DNA of 33,856 nucleotides, taken from contig JAFKHV010000037.1 in the NCBI GenBank assembly GCA_017306715.1, positions 1 to 33,856 on the forward strand. Reading direction: 5' to 3'. A program made the translations under genes and the position numbers. Position 1 is the stretch's first letter; every line of letters starts with the position of its first letter. Positions 25,483 to 33,856 of the stretch are shown here, piece after piece. The notes beneath the pieces are model-generated. The model was not told the DNA's origin. It saw nothing but the letters and a program-made list of their open reading frames with translations, and searched no databases. This DNA is from Legionella sp. (lineage in GTDB: Bacteria > Pseudomonadota > Gammaproteobacteria > Legionellales > Legionellaceae).

Positions 25483-26655
25483 ATGGAAGCATTTGATGTA
25501 ATTGTTATTGGTGCCGGCGCTGCGGGTTTAATGTGTGCGATTGAATCAGGTAAGCGTCAACGTAAAGTACTCGTTTTGGATCATGCCAATAAACCTGGTA
25601 AAAAGATTCTAATGTCCGGTGGTGGGCGATGTAATTTTACAAATTACTATATTGATCCGGAAAAATATATTTCTCACAATCCTCATTTTGCAAAATCAGC
25701 ACTGAGTCGGTTTACCCAATGGGATTTTATAGAGCGTGTAAAAAAGCACCGTATTTCTTTTCATGAAAAAACCTTAGGACAGCTCTTTTGTGATGAAAAA
25801 GCTCAGGTTATTGTTGATATGCTCCTTGCAGAATGTGCCAAGGCTCAAGTTAAAATTATGCTCCAAAAACCCATCTTGGACATTAAAAAAAATGAACAAT
25901 TTATTATCCGTACAGCGCAAGAGACCTACAGCGCCTCCTCTCTCGTTATCGCTACCGGCGGTTTGTCCATACCGACGATGGGCGCCAGTCCTTTTGCATA
26001 CAAAGTGGCTGAGCAATTTGGCATTAAAGTATGGCCCACACGTGCAGGCCTTGTACCTTTTACTCTTGATGTAAAAGATAAGGAGCTACTCACCCCCTTA
26101 TCAGGAGTAAGTGTTGACACACTTTGCCAAAATAAACGCATCACATTTCGTGAAAATATTTTATTTACCCATCGTGGTTTAAGTGGCCCTGCAATACTAC
26201 AAATCTCTTCTTATTGGTTACCTGGAGAGTATATTGAATTAAATCTATTGCCGGATATGGATTTAGTCCACTATTTAAAAGAGGCGCGCGCGCAGCATCC
26301 TCATAAACAACTGCATACGCTGTTAGCCCAACTGCTACCCAAAAGACTTATTGAGATCGCCCTCGCGGATATTCGCGAGCGCAAAATGGCCGAATGTGCT
26401 AATCGTGATTTTGAAGAACTTGCCTATAAATTACATCACTGGTCACTTAAACCAAATGGCACTGAGGGCTATCGCACCGCTGAGGTAACCCTTGGAGGTA
26501 TCGATTGTGATGCCTTATCATCAAAAACAATGGCCGCTCATACGGTACCTAACCTTTATTTTATTGGTGAGGCCGTCGATGTCACAGGATGGCTCGGGGG
26601 CTATAATTTTCAATGGGCCTGGTCTTCTGGATGGGCTGCAGGACAAGTTGCTTAA
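25483..26655 (+). CDS. NAD(P)/FAD-dependent oxidoreductase, BaiN/HI0933 family
   Basis: The ATG at 25483 gives MEAFDVIVIGAGAAG, placing the FAD-binding GxGxxG (residues 10-15) at the usual distance; an ATG 42 bases upstream adds only a hydrophobic stretch, and neither has a ribosome site. The product is 390 residues, typical for the family (COG2081, YhiN-like). Further hallmarks are the KPGKKILMSGGGRCNFTN segment after the first fold, ATGGLSIPTMGA, GPAILQIS, and the C-terminal FAD-contacting PNLYFIGEAVDVTGWLGGYN. The substrate is unknown for most members; BaiN itself acts in bile-acid dehydroxylation. It overlaps the convergent desaturase gene by 4 bases (TTAA) and starts 74 bases after the regulator. 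Confidence 0.9.
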   Translation: MEAFDVIVIGAGAAGLMCAIESGKRQRKVLVLDHANKPGKKILMSGGGRCNFTNYYIDPEKYISHNPHFAKSALSRFTQWDFIERVKKHRISFHEKTLGQLFCDEKAQVIVDMLLAECAKAQVKIMLQKPILDIKKNEQFIIRTAQETYSASSLVIATGGLSIPTMGASPFAYKVAEQFGIKVWPTRAGLVPFTLDVKDKELLTPLSGVSVDTLCQNKRITFRENILFTHRGLSGPAILQISSYWLPGEYIELNLLPDMDLVHYLKEARAQHPHKQLHTLLAQLLPKRLIEIALADIRERKMAECANRDFEELAYKLHHWSLKPNGTEGYRTAEVTLGGIDCDALSSKTMAAHTVPNLYFIGEAVDVTGWLGGYNFQWAWSSGWAAGQVA

Positions 26656-27602
26656 CCGCCTTTTTTTAGCTCTTGCTGTTTCTGCAGCAACTTTTTGATA
26701 ATGCTAATACGGCTCACCTCACGTACTTCAGTTGCGAGTCCTAAGCGCTCTAAAAATCGAATAAATCCATAACTGATATCAATTTGTCCTTTTAACAGTC
26801 CATGGCGCGCTGATCTGGGAAAAGCATGATGACCATTGTGCCAGCCTTCTCCCAGCGCAAGAATACCGAGCAGACTATTGTTTTTACTATTGTCTACTGT
26901 CTGGAAATGGGATTTACCCCAGACATGGCAGACCGAATTAATGGACCAAGTCACTTGATGCTGGACGAATACTCGAAATACCCCGCAAACTAAAAAACCG
27001 ATCACAAACTGCTCCCAGCTGTGGTAATACCATCCATTGATGGCCGCAGGTATGAGTAAGCCCGAAAAAGCAATGGCCACATAGTAGCGATCAAAGAAGC
27101 GAATTACTTTTTGTCGCTTAATATCCTTAATATAGGGCTGCCATTCTGAAAGTTTTATATTAAACATCCACCCGATATGAGAATGCAGAAATGTACGCAG
27201 ACTGAGTCGCTGCTCTTGATAAGGCGAATGGGGATCAATAGCGGTATCAGGAGAAATATGATGTTTTCGATGGATACCTACCCAAAATGAAGGGGGGCCC
27301 TCATAAGCCATGCATCCCAAAGCAATCAACACCGTACTCATTACACGTCCTGTCGTGAAGCTTTTATGAGTTAAATAACGGTGATATCCTACGGTAATAC
27401 CAAGCACGGTAAGACAGTATCCAATTATAAAAAGCACCCAGGTAAAACTTCTAACCTGGAAAATCAAACCGGAGATAACTAAAAAAAGTGTAGTGAGTAA
27501 TGGAATAAAGATCACCGCCGCGACAAAAATGTTTATGCGATTTGAACACACAGATTTTAGATTACTCGATATTTGCAAAAAACGGTTGATTAAGCTATGC
27601 AC
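26652..27602 (-). CDS. Acyl-CoA (delta-9 type) fatty acid desaturase
   Basis: This is a membrane di-iron desaturase that would introduce a cis double bond into acyl-CoA or acyl-lipid. The start is GTG (first base 27602), supported by GAGG five bases upstream; no ATG exists nearby. The 316-residue product has hydrophobic pairs near residues 25-75 and 170-205 and the three histidine boxes: HRYLTH (first), HRKHH (second) and EGWHNGHH (third), in the order and spacing of the stearoyl-CoA desaturase-like family. It has a good promoter of its own. It is divergent from the FAAL-ACP-KS gene, so the two could act on the same fatty acid, which is an inference. Confidence 0.93.
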   Translation of the reverse strand: MHSLINRFLQISSNLKSVCSNRINIFVAAVIFIPLLTTLFLVISGLIFQVRSFTWVLFIIGYCLTVLGITVGYHRYLTHKSFTTGRVMSTVLIALGCMAYEGPPSFWVGIHRKHHISPDTAIDPHSPYQEQRLSLRTFLHSHIGWMFNIKLSEWQPYIKDIKRQKVIRFFDRYYVAIAFSGLLIPAAINGWYYHSWEQFVIGFLVCGVFRVFVQHQVTWSINSVCHVWGKSHFQTVDNSKNNSLLGILALGEGWHNGHHAFPRSARHGLLKGQIDISYGFIRFLERLGLATEVREVSRISIIKKLLQKQQELKKGG

Positions 27603-27633
27603 AAGGACCTCAAGATGATGTTACTACAGATGG

Positions 27634-27661
27634 AGTATAGTACAGTCAATATGTGAGTCAA
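27634..27661 (-). promoter_or_regulatory. Promoter of the desaturase gene
   Basis: On the minus strand: TTGACT (27656-27661), a 16-base spacer and TATACT (27634-27639), each five of six to consensus. The start near 27627 leaves a leader of about 25 bases containing the GAGG ribosome site. Confidence 0.6.
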
Positions 27662-27759
27662 ATAGGTGATAAAATAATTTAAACGTTAATTTATTGAACA
27701 TGTAACACAAACTTAATTTAAAATAGACTAAACTAATTAAAATCATAGAATTATTGTCG

Positions 27760-30700
27760 ATGAGCCGTGACAGAAAACAAGAGGAAGGGAATACCTTGAT
27801 TTACCGTTCTAAAACTCAAAGCGAATTCAAAACATTAACCGACATTCTAAAATATCGCGCGCATTTTGAGCCTGAAAAACAAGCTTACCGATTTATCATC
27901 CAGGAAGGACAAATTGAAACCCTAAACTATGGGGAACTGTATCATCGTGCTGCCCAATTGGGGGCTCTGATACAGGAGAAAACTCAACCTTTAGATCGCA
28001 TCCTTCTCGCGGCACAACCGGGTCTTGAATTTATTATTGGCTTTTTAGCCTGCTTATTAACACGAACCATAGCCGTCCCTATTTTTCCACCTGCAAATGC
28101 AGCCATGACGAATCGCTTTCTTCATGTATTGGAAAATGCTCAACCTTCATTATTACTTTGTGATAAAAAAACAGCCAAAACTATGCGTCATGCACAAACA
28201 GCAAATCGTTTTATCCCTGGGAAAATGAGGCAACTATTGGGGATTAGTGAAAATCAATCCTTGATTTTAAACAACCTGGATAAGTTCGGATTAACCTTTA
28301 TCAATATTGAGGACAGTAATAAATACACTTATAACGAGCTCCAGTTCCCTGATATTTTTACAGAAGATGTTGCCTTTTTACAATATACCTCAGGCTCCAC
28401 GAAAACACCTCGAGGAGTAATGCTCAGTCATGCTAATCTCCTGGATAATTTGAGTATCATCCATAAGGCCTGTCATTACACTCCAGATTGTCATTTATTT
28501 TCATGGCTACCACCCTACCATGACATGGGTTTAATTGCTGGAATTCTATCCCCATTATACGAGGGAATGGAAGTGACGCTCATGTCAACGCTTGACTTCA
28601 TCGCACGCCCAGCACGTTGGGTAACCTATATGTCCCAATTTCAATGTACTCGAACAGGGGGACCTAATTTTGCTTATGAATTATGCGCCAGAAAAACGCC
28701 CGCGGAGATAATACCCGAGCTTAAATTATCCCAGCTAGAAGCAGCAGCAAACGGGGCAGAACCTTTAAACATCGAAACGCTGCGCTTATTTTATACTAAA
28801 TTTGCACCGGCAGGATTACGCAAGGGCGCAATGCTTCCTTGTTATGGATTGGCAGAGTCCACGGTTATGTGCACCGCCAAGCCGTTTATGACCGATGAAA
28901 AAATTCTTTACGTGGATCCCATCCTTTTTAAAAAAAATAAAATAGAGCCAGTTGCTGAGCACGCTCAGGCAAAACAACTCGTTAGTTCCGGCGTCCCGTT
29001 GATGGAAGTAAAAATTGTCAATCCTGATACCTCGGAGTTAGCAAGCCCGGATGAAGTAGGAGAAATTTGGTTACACGGCGCATCAGTATCTAGTGGGTAT
29101 TTTAATAATCCTGAAGAAACCACTAAAGTATTTAAAAATACGCTTAAAAATGACCCCCTCCACAAACAGTATTTACGCACGGGTGATTTAGGTTTTTTTT
29201 ACGAACAGCAATTGTTTATATGCGGACGCTTGAAACAGTTAATTATTTTAAACGGGCAAAACTTTTATCCACAAGATATTGAATTCATTGCAGAAAGAGC
29301 AAGCCCCCATATTCGTATTGGCTGCACAGTGGCCTTTCCGGTCACGCTCAATGATAAAGAGACACTTGCTTTAGCTGTAGAGGTGCACCCAAACACAGCG
29401 TCCGCAGATTACAAGCTTATTATCGATGAAATTCAGAATTCTTTGTTTCACAAATTACAAATTCATGCTCAGAGTATTTATCTGTTACCGCCCAAAAGCA
29501 TCCCCAAAACAACCAGTGGCAAATTAGAGCGAAATCGTTGTAAAGAGCTAATTGAGCAAGAGTCAATCAAACCAATTTATCATTTCGTACAACAGCAATC
29601 CAGTAAGCCTGACTTAGTCAAAAAAAACAATAAATCCTGGATTGAAATTTTAGCGCATACCCCTGAGCAGCAAAGAAAAAATATACTACAACAATTATTG
29701 ATTAACCTAACGGAAGAAATTTTAGATACCGGTGAAAAATTGGTCGATCTGCAAAAAGGATTTTTTGAATACGGTTTTGACTCGATAAAGGCAGCACAAT
29801 TAAAGGAAGCGGTTGAAGAAGCATGCGAATACCAGCTCAGTCTGGACTCATCATTAGTTTTCAATTACCCCAATGTTGGCGCGATTAGTGAATATCTTTT
29901 GGAGAGATTGGGTTATGAAAACCCAGTACTGACTCCTACCCCTTCCTCCAGAACGTCAAAGAGCAACGAAGAAGAAATTGCGGTGGTCGGTATGAGCGCC
30001 ATAGTTCCCGGTGCTCAAAATATAGAAGAATTTTGGGAATTGTTATTGCAAAAACAAACAGCAATACAGGAAATACCCTCTTCTCGTTGGGATGTGAATC
30101 AATATTACGATGAAAAACCTGCAGCTCCTGGCAAGATGAGCACCCGTTATGGTGGATTTATTAAGGACATAGAAGCTTTTGACGCACTTTTTTTTGCAAT
30201 AAATCCGAAGGCTGCGGCTTATCTCGACCCACAACAACGGATGCTTTTACAACAAACCTGGCATGCACTAGAAGATGCCGCGATTCCTCCTCATGCACTT
30301 AGGGGGAGTAATACCGGAATTTTTATCGGTATTTCAAGCCATGATTATGAAACGCTCATCCTTAAAAATCTGGATGACAATGCCATTAATCGACACGTAG
30401 CGATTGGTAATTCCGCAAGTGTCGCCGCAGGCAGACTCTCCTACTTTCTAGGATTAGAGGGTCCAAATATGGCAATCGATACTGCTTGCTCCTCATCTTT
30501 AGTTGCACTTCATCAGGCATGCGAACATTTGCGCCGTCGTGATTGCGAATTGGCGATAGCAGGCGGTGTCAATGCCATTCTCTCCCCGTATCTTTTTATC
30601 AATTTTTCAAAAGCCGGTATGCTGGCAGCTGATGGTCGTTGTAAAACATTTGATGCAGCAGCTAATGGTTATGTTCGTGGTGAGGGATGCGGCATTGTGG

Positions 30701-31686
30701 TGTTAAAGCGATTATCTGATGCTATAAACGACAATAATGTCGTGCATGCTGTTATCAAAAGTTCTGCCTACAACCAAGATGGTGCATCGAGTGGCTTAAC
30801 CGTACCCAATGGTAGGGCACAAAAAAAATTACTTCAGCAAGTCCTTAATAAATCCGGTTTATCTCCAGCCGATGTAGGCTATATAGAATGCCACGGTACC
30901 GGAACGAGTTTAGGTGATCCTATTGAAGTTAATACGATTGTCGATATATACGAAGGCCTGCGCGCCGAACCCTTAAGGCTAGGCTCAGTCAAAACCAATA
31001 TAGGTCATCTTGAGGCAGCAGCAGGAGTTGCTGGCGTCATTAAAACGATATTAACCCTAAAACACCAATTCATTCCTGCTACACTGAATTTTAAAGATCT
31101 AAACCCCCGCATCACCCTTAAAGGACAAATTGAAATCGCAAGCGATAATGTACTCCCGACACACCCGTTACAATACGCTGCCGTAAGCTCTTTTGGTTTT
31201 TCTGGAACCAATGCACATATGATCATAAGTCGCGCTCCTGTAACTGAAACACCCATAAGGCAATCAATCCATGCATCCTCGTATTTGTTTTTGATCTCTG
31301 CCAAAAGTGAGCACTCTTTAAAACAGCTCATTATCAATTATCAGGATTTTCTACACAGAGCCAATGATGAAATGCTTGAGGATATCTGTTTTACCCAGGC
31401 TTTAGGACGGGAGCACTTAAGATACCGTATTGCATTGTTAATCAGAAATAAAGAGGAATTAAAGCAAGCCCTCGCCCAGAATAATTTTAAAATTCATGAA
31501 GTTCAGGAAGGTGATGAGATTTTATGCCCTCTCTCGGCTCAAGAGGCTCTGGACGCCTATCTCACCGGTAAAAAAATCGATTGGTCAAGACTATATGGTG
31601 CATCTGAAGGGCAATACGCTCATTCATTGGTAAGCTTGCCGCAATATACGTTCCAAAAAGACTCATATTGGTTGCCTCTTCCTTAA
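27760..31686 (+). CDS. Fatty acyl-AMP ligase / acyl carrier / ketosynthase protein lacking an acyltransferase
   Basis: The 1308-residue protein has three domains. The FAAL (about 15-600) carries YTSGSTKTPRGVMLSH (from 209), CYGLAEST and the A10 lysine K588 (TTSGKLER); it would activate a fatty acid as acyl-AMP. The carrier domain (about 640-715) has phosphopantetheine Ser675 in FEYGFDSIKA. The ketosynthase (about 735-1165) has C910 (DTACSSS), H1045 (ECHGTGT) and H1083 (NIGHLEAAAG). The tail has the KS-AT linker (FLISAKSEHSLKQL..., ALGREHLRYR) followed directly by a post-AT-like end (KKIDWSRLYG, LPQYTFQKDSYWLP), so the acyltransferase seems deleted. The start is ambiguous: ATG 27760 has no clear ribosome site, while TTG 27796 follows GAGGAAGGGA. 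No other PKS gene is adjacent. It overlaps convergent lptG by 4 bases. Confidence 0.93.
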   Translation: MSRDRKQEEGNTLIYRSKTQSEFKTLTDILKYRAHFEPEKQAYRFIIQEGQIETLNYGELYHRAAQLGALIQEKTQPLDRILLAAQPGLEFIIGFLACLLTRTIAVPIFPPANAAMTNRFLHVLENAQPSLLLCDKKTAKTMRHAQTANRFIPGKMRQLLGISENQSLILNNLDKFGLTFINIEDSNKYTYNELQFPDIFTEDVAFLQYTSGSTKTPRGVMLSHANLLDNLSIIHKACHYTPDCHLFSWLPPYHDMGLIAGILSPLYEGMEVTLMSTLDFIARPARWVTYMSQFQCTRTGGPNFAYELCARKTPAEIIPELKLSQLEAAANGAEPLNIETLRLFYTKFAPAGLRKGAMLPCYGLAESTVMCTAKPFMTDEKILYVDPILFKKNKIEPVAEHAQAKQLVSSGVPLMEVKIVNPDTSELASPDEVGEIWLHGASVSSGYFNNPEETTKVFKNTLKNDPLHKQYLRTGDLGFFYEQQLFICGRLKQLIILNGQNFYPQDIEFIAERASPHIRIGCTVAFPVTLNDKETLALAVEVHPNTASADYKLIIDEIQNSLFHKLQIHAQSIYLLPPKSIPKTTSGKLERNRCKELIEQESIKPIYHFVQQQSSKPDLVKKNNKSWIEILAHTPEQQRKNILQQLLINLTEEILDTGEKLVDLQKGFFEYGFDSIKAAQLKEAVEEACEYQLSLDSSLVFNYPNVGAISEYLLERLGYENPVLTPTPSSRTSKSNEEEIAVVGMSAIVPGAQNIEEFWELLLQKQTAIQEIPSSRWDVNQYYDEKPAAPGKMSTRYGGFIKDIEAFDALFFAINPKAAAYLDPQQRMLLQQTWHALEDAAIPPHALRGSNTGIFIGISSHDYETLILKNLDDNAINRHVAIGNSASVAAGRLSYFLGLEGPNMAIDTACSSSLVALHQACEHLRRRDCELAIAGGVNAILSPYLFINFSKAGMLAADGRCKTFDAAANGYVRGEGCGIVVLKRLSDAINDNNVVHAVIKSSAYNQDGASSGLTVPNGRAQKKLLQQVLNKSGLSPADVGYIECHGTGTSLGDPIEVNTIVDIYEGLRAEPLRLGSVKTNIGHLEAAAGVAGVIKTILTLKHQFIPATLNFKDLNPRITLKGQIEIASDNVLPTHPLQYAAVSSFGFSGTNAHMIISRAPVTETPIRQSIHASSYLFLISAKSEHSLKQLIINYQDFLHRANDEMLEDICFTQALGREHLRYRIALLIRNKEELKQALAQNNFKIHEVQEGDEILCPLSAQEALDAYLTGKKIDWSRLYGASEGQYAHSLVSLPQYTFQKDSYWLPLP

Positions 31687-32747
31687 CGGGCTTGGCGCAT
31701 TAGGTAGAGCCCGACTAATGCAAAAAGACATGTGGGCCCTAAAGCTGCCAATTCCGGAGGCAATTGGAAGACGGCACTTAAAGGACCAAAAAATCGACTG
31801 ATAATGTGAAAACTAAAACCAACTGCAGCTCCAACCAATAATTTAGCTCCCATCGTTGAGGAACGTAAAGGCCCAAAAATAAAGGGGATGGCTAAAATCA
31901 TCATCACCATGGTGGTGAGCGGTTGAATAATGCGTTGCAAAAATGCAAATTGATAAATATGAGCATTTTGATGTGTGCGTTTTTGCTCCCTGATATAGCG
32001 ATTGAGTTCACGCAAAGACATCTCATCTGGATCGACCGCACTAATACTTAAAACTTTGGGCTTAATAGTGACATCCCAAGGCATACTGGAAAATTGTTCG
32101 GCTTGCGTACGCTCATCGGTGAAAGTTGTCTGTTGGACATTATAGGCAATCCAACCGTCTTCGGTGTAAACGGCTTTTAAAATATAACGCGATAGGCGTA
32201 AATGATGTTGGTCGTCAAAACGAAATTGGTAAACGAATTGCAATTTATTATGCGGTAAAATTTGTCCCACAGAAATAAAATCATTCCCTTGTCGCATCCA
32301 AAAACCTTTAGCAGTACGCAGTGTTTGCCCACCACTTACGGCCGCAGTTTTATAATCTGTTCCATAATGGGCAAGATAAGGAATTATGGTCTCACCTAAA
32401 GTAGTCATGAGCACAATCACGATTAATGAAGCCTTAAGAACAGCCTGCGTAACTTGCATGATGGAAACACCGGATGCCCGCATCACCACCAGCTCACTAT
32501 GACTTGCCAAGGTTCCAAGACCAATAAGACAGCCCAATAAACTGGCCATGGGAAAGAAGAGGTAAACTTGATAAGGTAACTGCAATAAAACATAAAAAGC
32601 CGCCTGCAAGATCCCATAATCCGCGCGTCCTAAATCACTAATTTGATCCACAAACAGGATAAAAATTTGCAAACCTACGAGCATTAACGTCACAAGTCCA
32701 ATCGCGGCAAGAACCGTTTTAGCGATATAACGTTCTAAAATTTTCAT
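31683..32747 (-). CDS. lptG: LPS export ABC transporter permease LptG
   Basis: LptG pairs with LptF and the LptB ATPase in the inner membrane to extract LPS and pass it to the LptC-LptA bridge. The 354-residue product starts MKILERYIAKTVLAAIG, the standard LptG opening; a 27-codon upstream extension of the frame lies inside lptF and is not used. There are three hydrophobic helices in the N-terminal third, a periplasmic beta-jellyroll part (about 120-260) and three helices at the end. Its ATG overlaps the lptF stop (ATGA, 32744-32747), implying translational coupling. Its stop overlaps the convergent FAAL-ACP-KS gene by 4 bases. Confidence 0.95.
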   Translation of the reverse strand: MKILERYIAKTVLAAIGLVTLMLVGLQIFILFVDQISDLGRADYGILQAAFYVLLQLPYQVYLFFPMASLLGCLIGLGTLASHSELVVMRASGVSIMQVTQAVLKASLIVIVLMTTLGETIIPYLAHYGTDYKTAAVSGGQTLRTAKGFWMRQGNDFISVGQILPHNKLQFVYQFRFDDQHHLRLSRYILKAVYTEDGWIAYNVQQTTFTDERTQAEQFSSMPWDVTIKPKVLSISAVDPDEMSLRELNRYIREQKRTHQNAHIYQFAFLQRIIQPLTTMVMMILAIPFIFGPLRSSTMGAKLLVGAAVGFSFHIISRFFGPLSAVFQLPPELAALGPTCLFALVGLYLMRQAR

Positions 32748-33823
32748 GAAAGTTTCACCTGATTTCGCCTGATTAAACCCAGACCAAGAAGTGCAAACAC
32801 AATATGAATCCACCATAAACCCAGCCATGTAGGTATTGTTCCTGATACAATCGCATTACGCCCTATAAACATTAAGTTCGCATATATAATGTAAATAATG
32901 ATCGCTGGGAACAATTGAGCATACTTACCGGAGCGTGGATTAATACGACTTAGAGGTACCGCGATTAAGGTTAAGACCAAAACCATAATGGGAACCGATA
33001 GACGCCATTGCAATTCTGCTGCTTTTCGTAAATCTTTATTATTTATGGGCCACAAACTCGCAGTGGGAAAGGTTCGTACATCATCATTAATTTTTACGAC
33101 AGGATGGGGTAAACGCGTCTTGTATTGACCAAATTCCGCAATTTGATAATCCGCTTTTCCAGGAACGCCGCGATATTCTTTCCCTTCTTCCAAAATAATA
33201 TAATCTTCATGATTTTTTTTATCAGTCTCAGCAAAAGCTTTGTTGGCCCAAATCACATCCCAATGAATTTCTGCGGTATCCCGTGTTCTTTTTGCAAGAA
33301 ACACCTGTTCAGCACGAGTGTGATCACGGCTCATCGATTGTACATAGAACACTTCCAAGCCATCATTGATTGCATGAAAGCGTCCGGGCATAATCGTTTG
33401 CACCAATGTTTGAATACCGGTAGTGCGTAATAATTTTGCTCGTTCAACATAAATATGAGGCGTGGCCCAAATCATAATGACAGCCACGATGAAAGATACG
33501 ACTGCGCCCATATACATACTGTGACGTAATAATTGTTGTGAACTATAACCACAAGCACTTAAAACAGTCATCTCACTTTCTGCATACAAGCGACCATAGG
33601 CTAGTAACATCGCAACATAGAGTCCAAGCGGGATTAATAAACTGAGTAACGTGGGTAATTCCAGCATCATCAGCTTCATGATGATCATACCCGGTATATT
33701 TCCTGAAGCAGCCCGATTTAAGTATTGAATCAATTGATTACTTAGAAAAATCAAGACCAAAATGGACGTGAGTGAGATCAAAGTAATGAATACTTCTTTT
33801 GCCAAATAACGAAATATGATCAC
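32744..33823 (-). CDS. lptF: LPS export ABC transporter permease LptF
   Basis: LptF is the partner permease of LptG in the LptB2FG complex. The 359-residue product begins MIIFRYLAKEVFITLISL, close to the E. coli opening MIIIRYL. The start codon is GTG (first base 33823), with AAAAGGG about six bases upstream; an ATG two bases earlier is out of frame and followed at once by a stop. Three membrane helices (about 10-125), a periplasmic jellyroll domain (about 130-265) and three C-terminal helices (about 270-350) match the family. It is first in the lptF-lptG pair; the region upstream continues past the window edge. Confidence 0.95.
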   Translation of the reverse strand: MIIFRYLAKEVFITLISLTSILVLIFLSNQLIQYLNRAASGNIPGMIIMKLMMLELPTLLSLLIPLGLYVAMLLAYGRLYAESEMTVLSACGYSSQQLLRHSMYMGAVVSFIVAVIMIWATPHIYVERAKLLRTTGIQTLVQTIMPGRFHAINDGLEVFYVQSMSRDHTRAEQVFLAKRTRDTAEIHWDVIWANKAFAETDKKNHEDYIILEEGKEYRGVPGKADYQIAEFGQYKTRLPHPVVKINDDVRTFPTASLWPINNKDLRKAAELQWRLSVPIMVLVLTLIAVPLSRINPRSGKYAQLFPAIIIYIIYANLMFIGRNAIVSGTIPTWLGLWWIHIVFALLGLGLIRRNQVKLS

Positions 33824-33856
33824 ATAGTGCCCTTTTAATAAAGCCGATTGAACCTT

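Noticed and set aside
32748..32828. Longer N-terminus of LptG
   Set aside because: It lies entirely within lptF, and the ATGA overlap gives the standard LptG start.

Overview
The window (33.9 kb, AT-rich, densely coding) looks like the chromosome of a gammaproteobacterium, most likely Legionella or a close relative in the Legionellales. This rests on the mix of housekeeping genes (carB, greA, lptFG), the base composition, a Tim44-like protein, a fatty acyl-AMP ligase/ketosynthase protein, and a left-edge protein whose C-terminus resembles a Dot/Icm effector tail. The genus is an inference; there is no rRNA to confirm it. I see no tRNA, rRNA, CRISPR array, insertion sequence or prophage.

Layout. 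(1) 1-2.6 kb: the 3' part of an unrecognised helical protein, a possible 40-residue membrane peptide, an unrecognised 116-residue protein, and a secreted or membrane-anchored Tim44-like protein. (2) 2.65-6.7 kb, minus strand: a small winged-helix-like protein, carB and greA; carA is not next to carB. (3) 6.8-24.4 kb, minus strand: one 5862-codon gene takes up more than half the window. Its order is signal peptide, an N-terminal domain that looks like an outer-membrane beta-barrel, a short linker, 62 IPT/TIG immunoglobulin-like repeats and a six-cysteine C-terminal domain. This is the order of an intimin/invasin-type (type Ve, inverse autotransporter) adhesin. The 62 domains have a second level of order: domain classes recur in a fixed sequence with a seven-domain period of exactly 1821 bp, four times in tandem, followed by 9-, 13- and 8-domain units. 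(4) 24.4-24.8 kb: a 392-bp AT-rich divergent promoter region with inverted repeats, shared with an HTH/S24-like regulator. (5) 25.4-31.7 kb: a BaiN/HI0933-type flavoprotein, an acyl-CoA desaturase, and a FAAL-ACP-KS protein whose acyltransferase segment is missing. (6) 31.7-33.8 kb, minus strand: lptG and lptF, the LPS-export permeases, overlapping by ATGA.

How the genes relate. The adhesin and the regulator are divergent neighbours, so local control of the adhesin is plausible. The desaturase and FAAL-ACP-KS genes are divergent and could share a lipid pathway. carB-greA and lptF-lptG are compact transcription units. The most unusual object is the giant TIG-repeat protein with its higher-order repeat structure.
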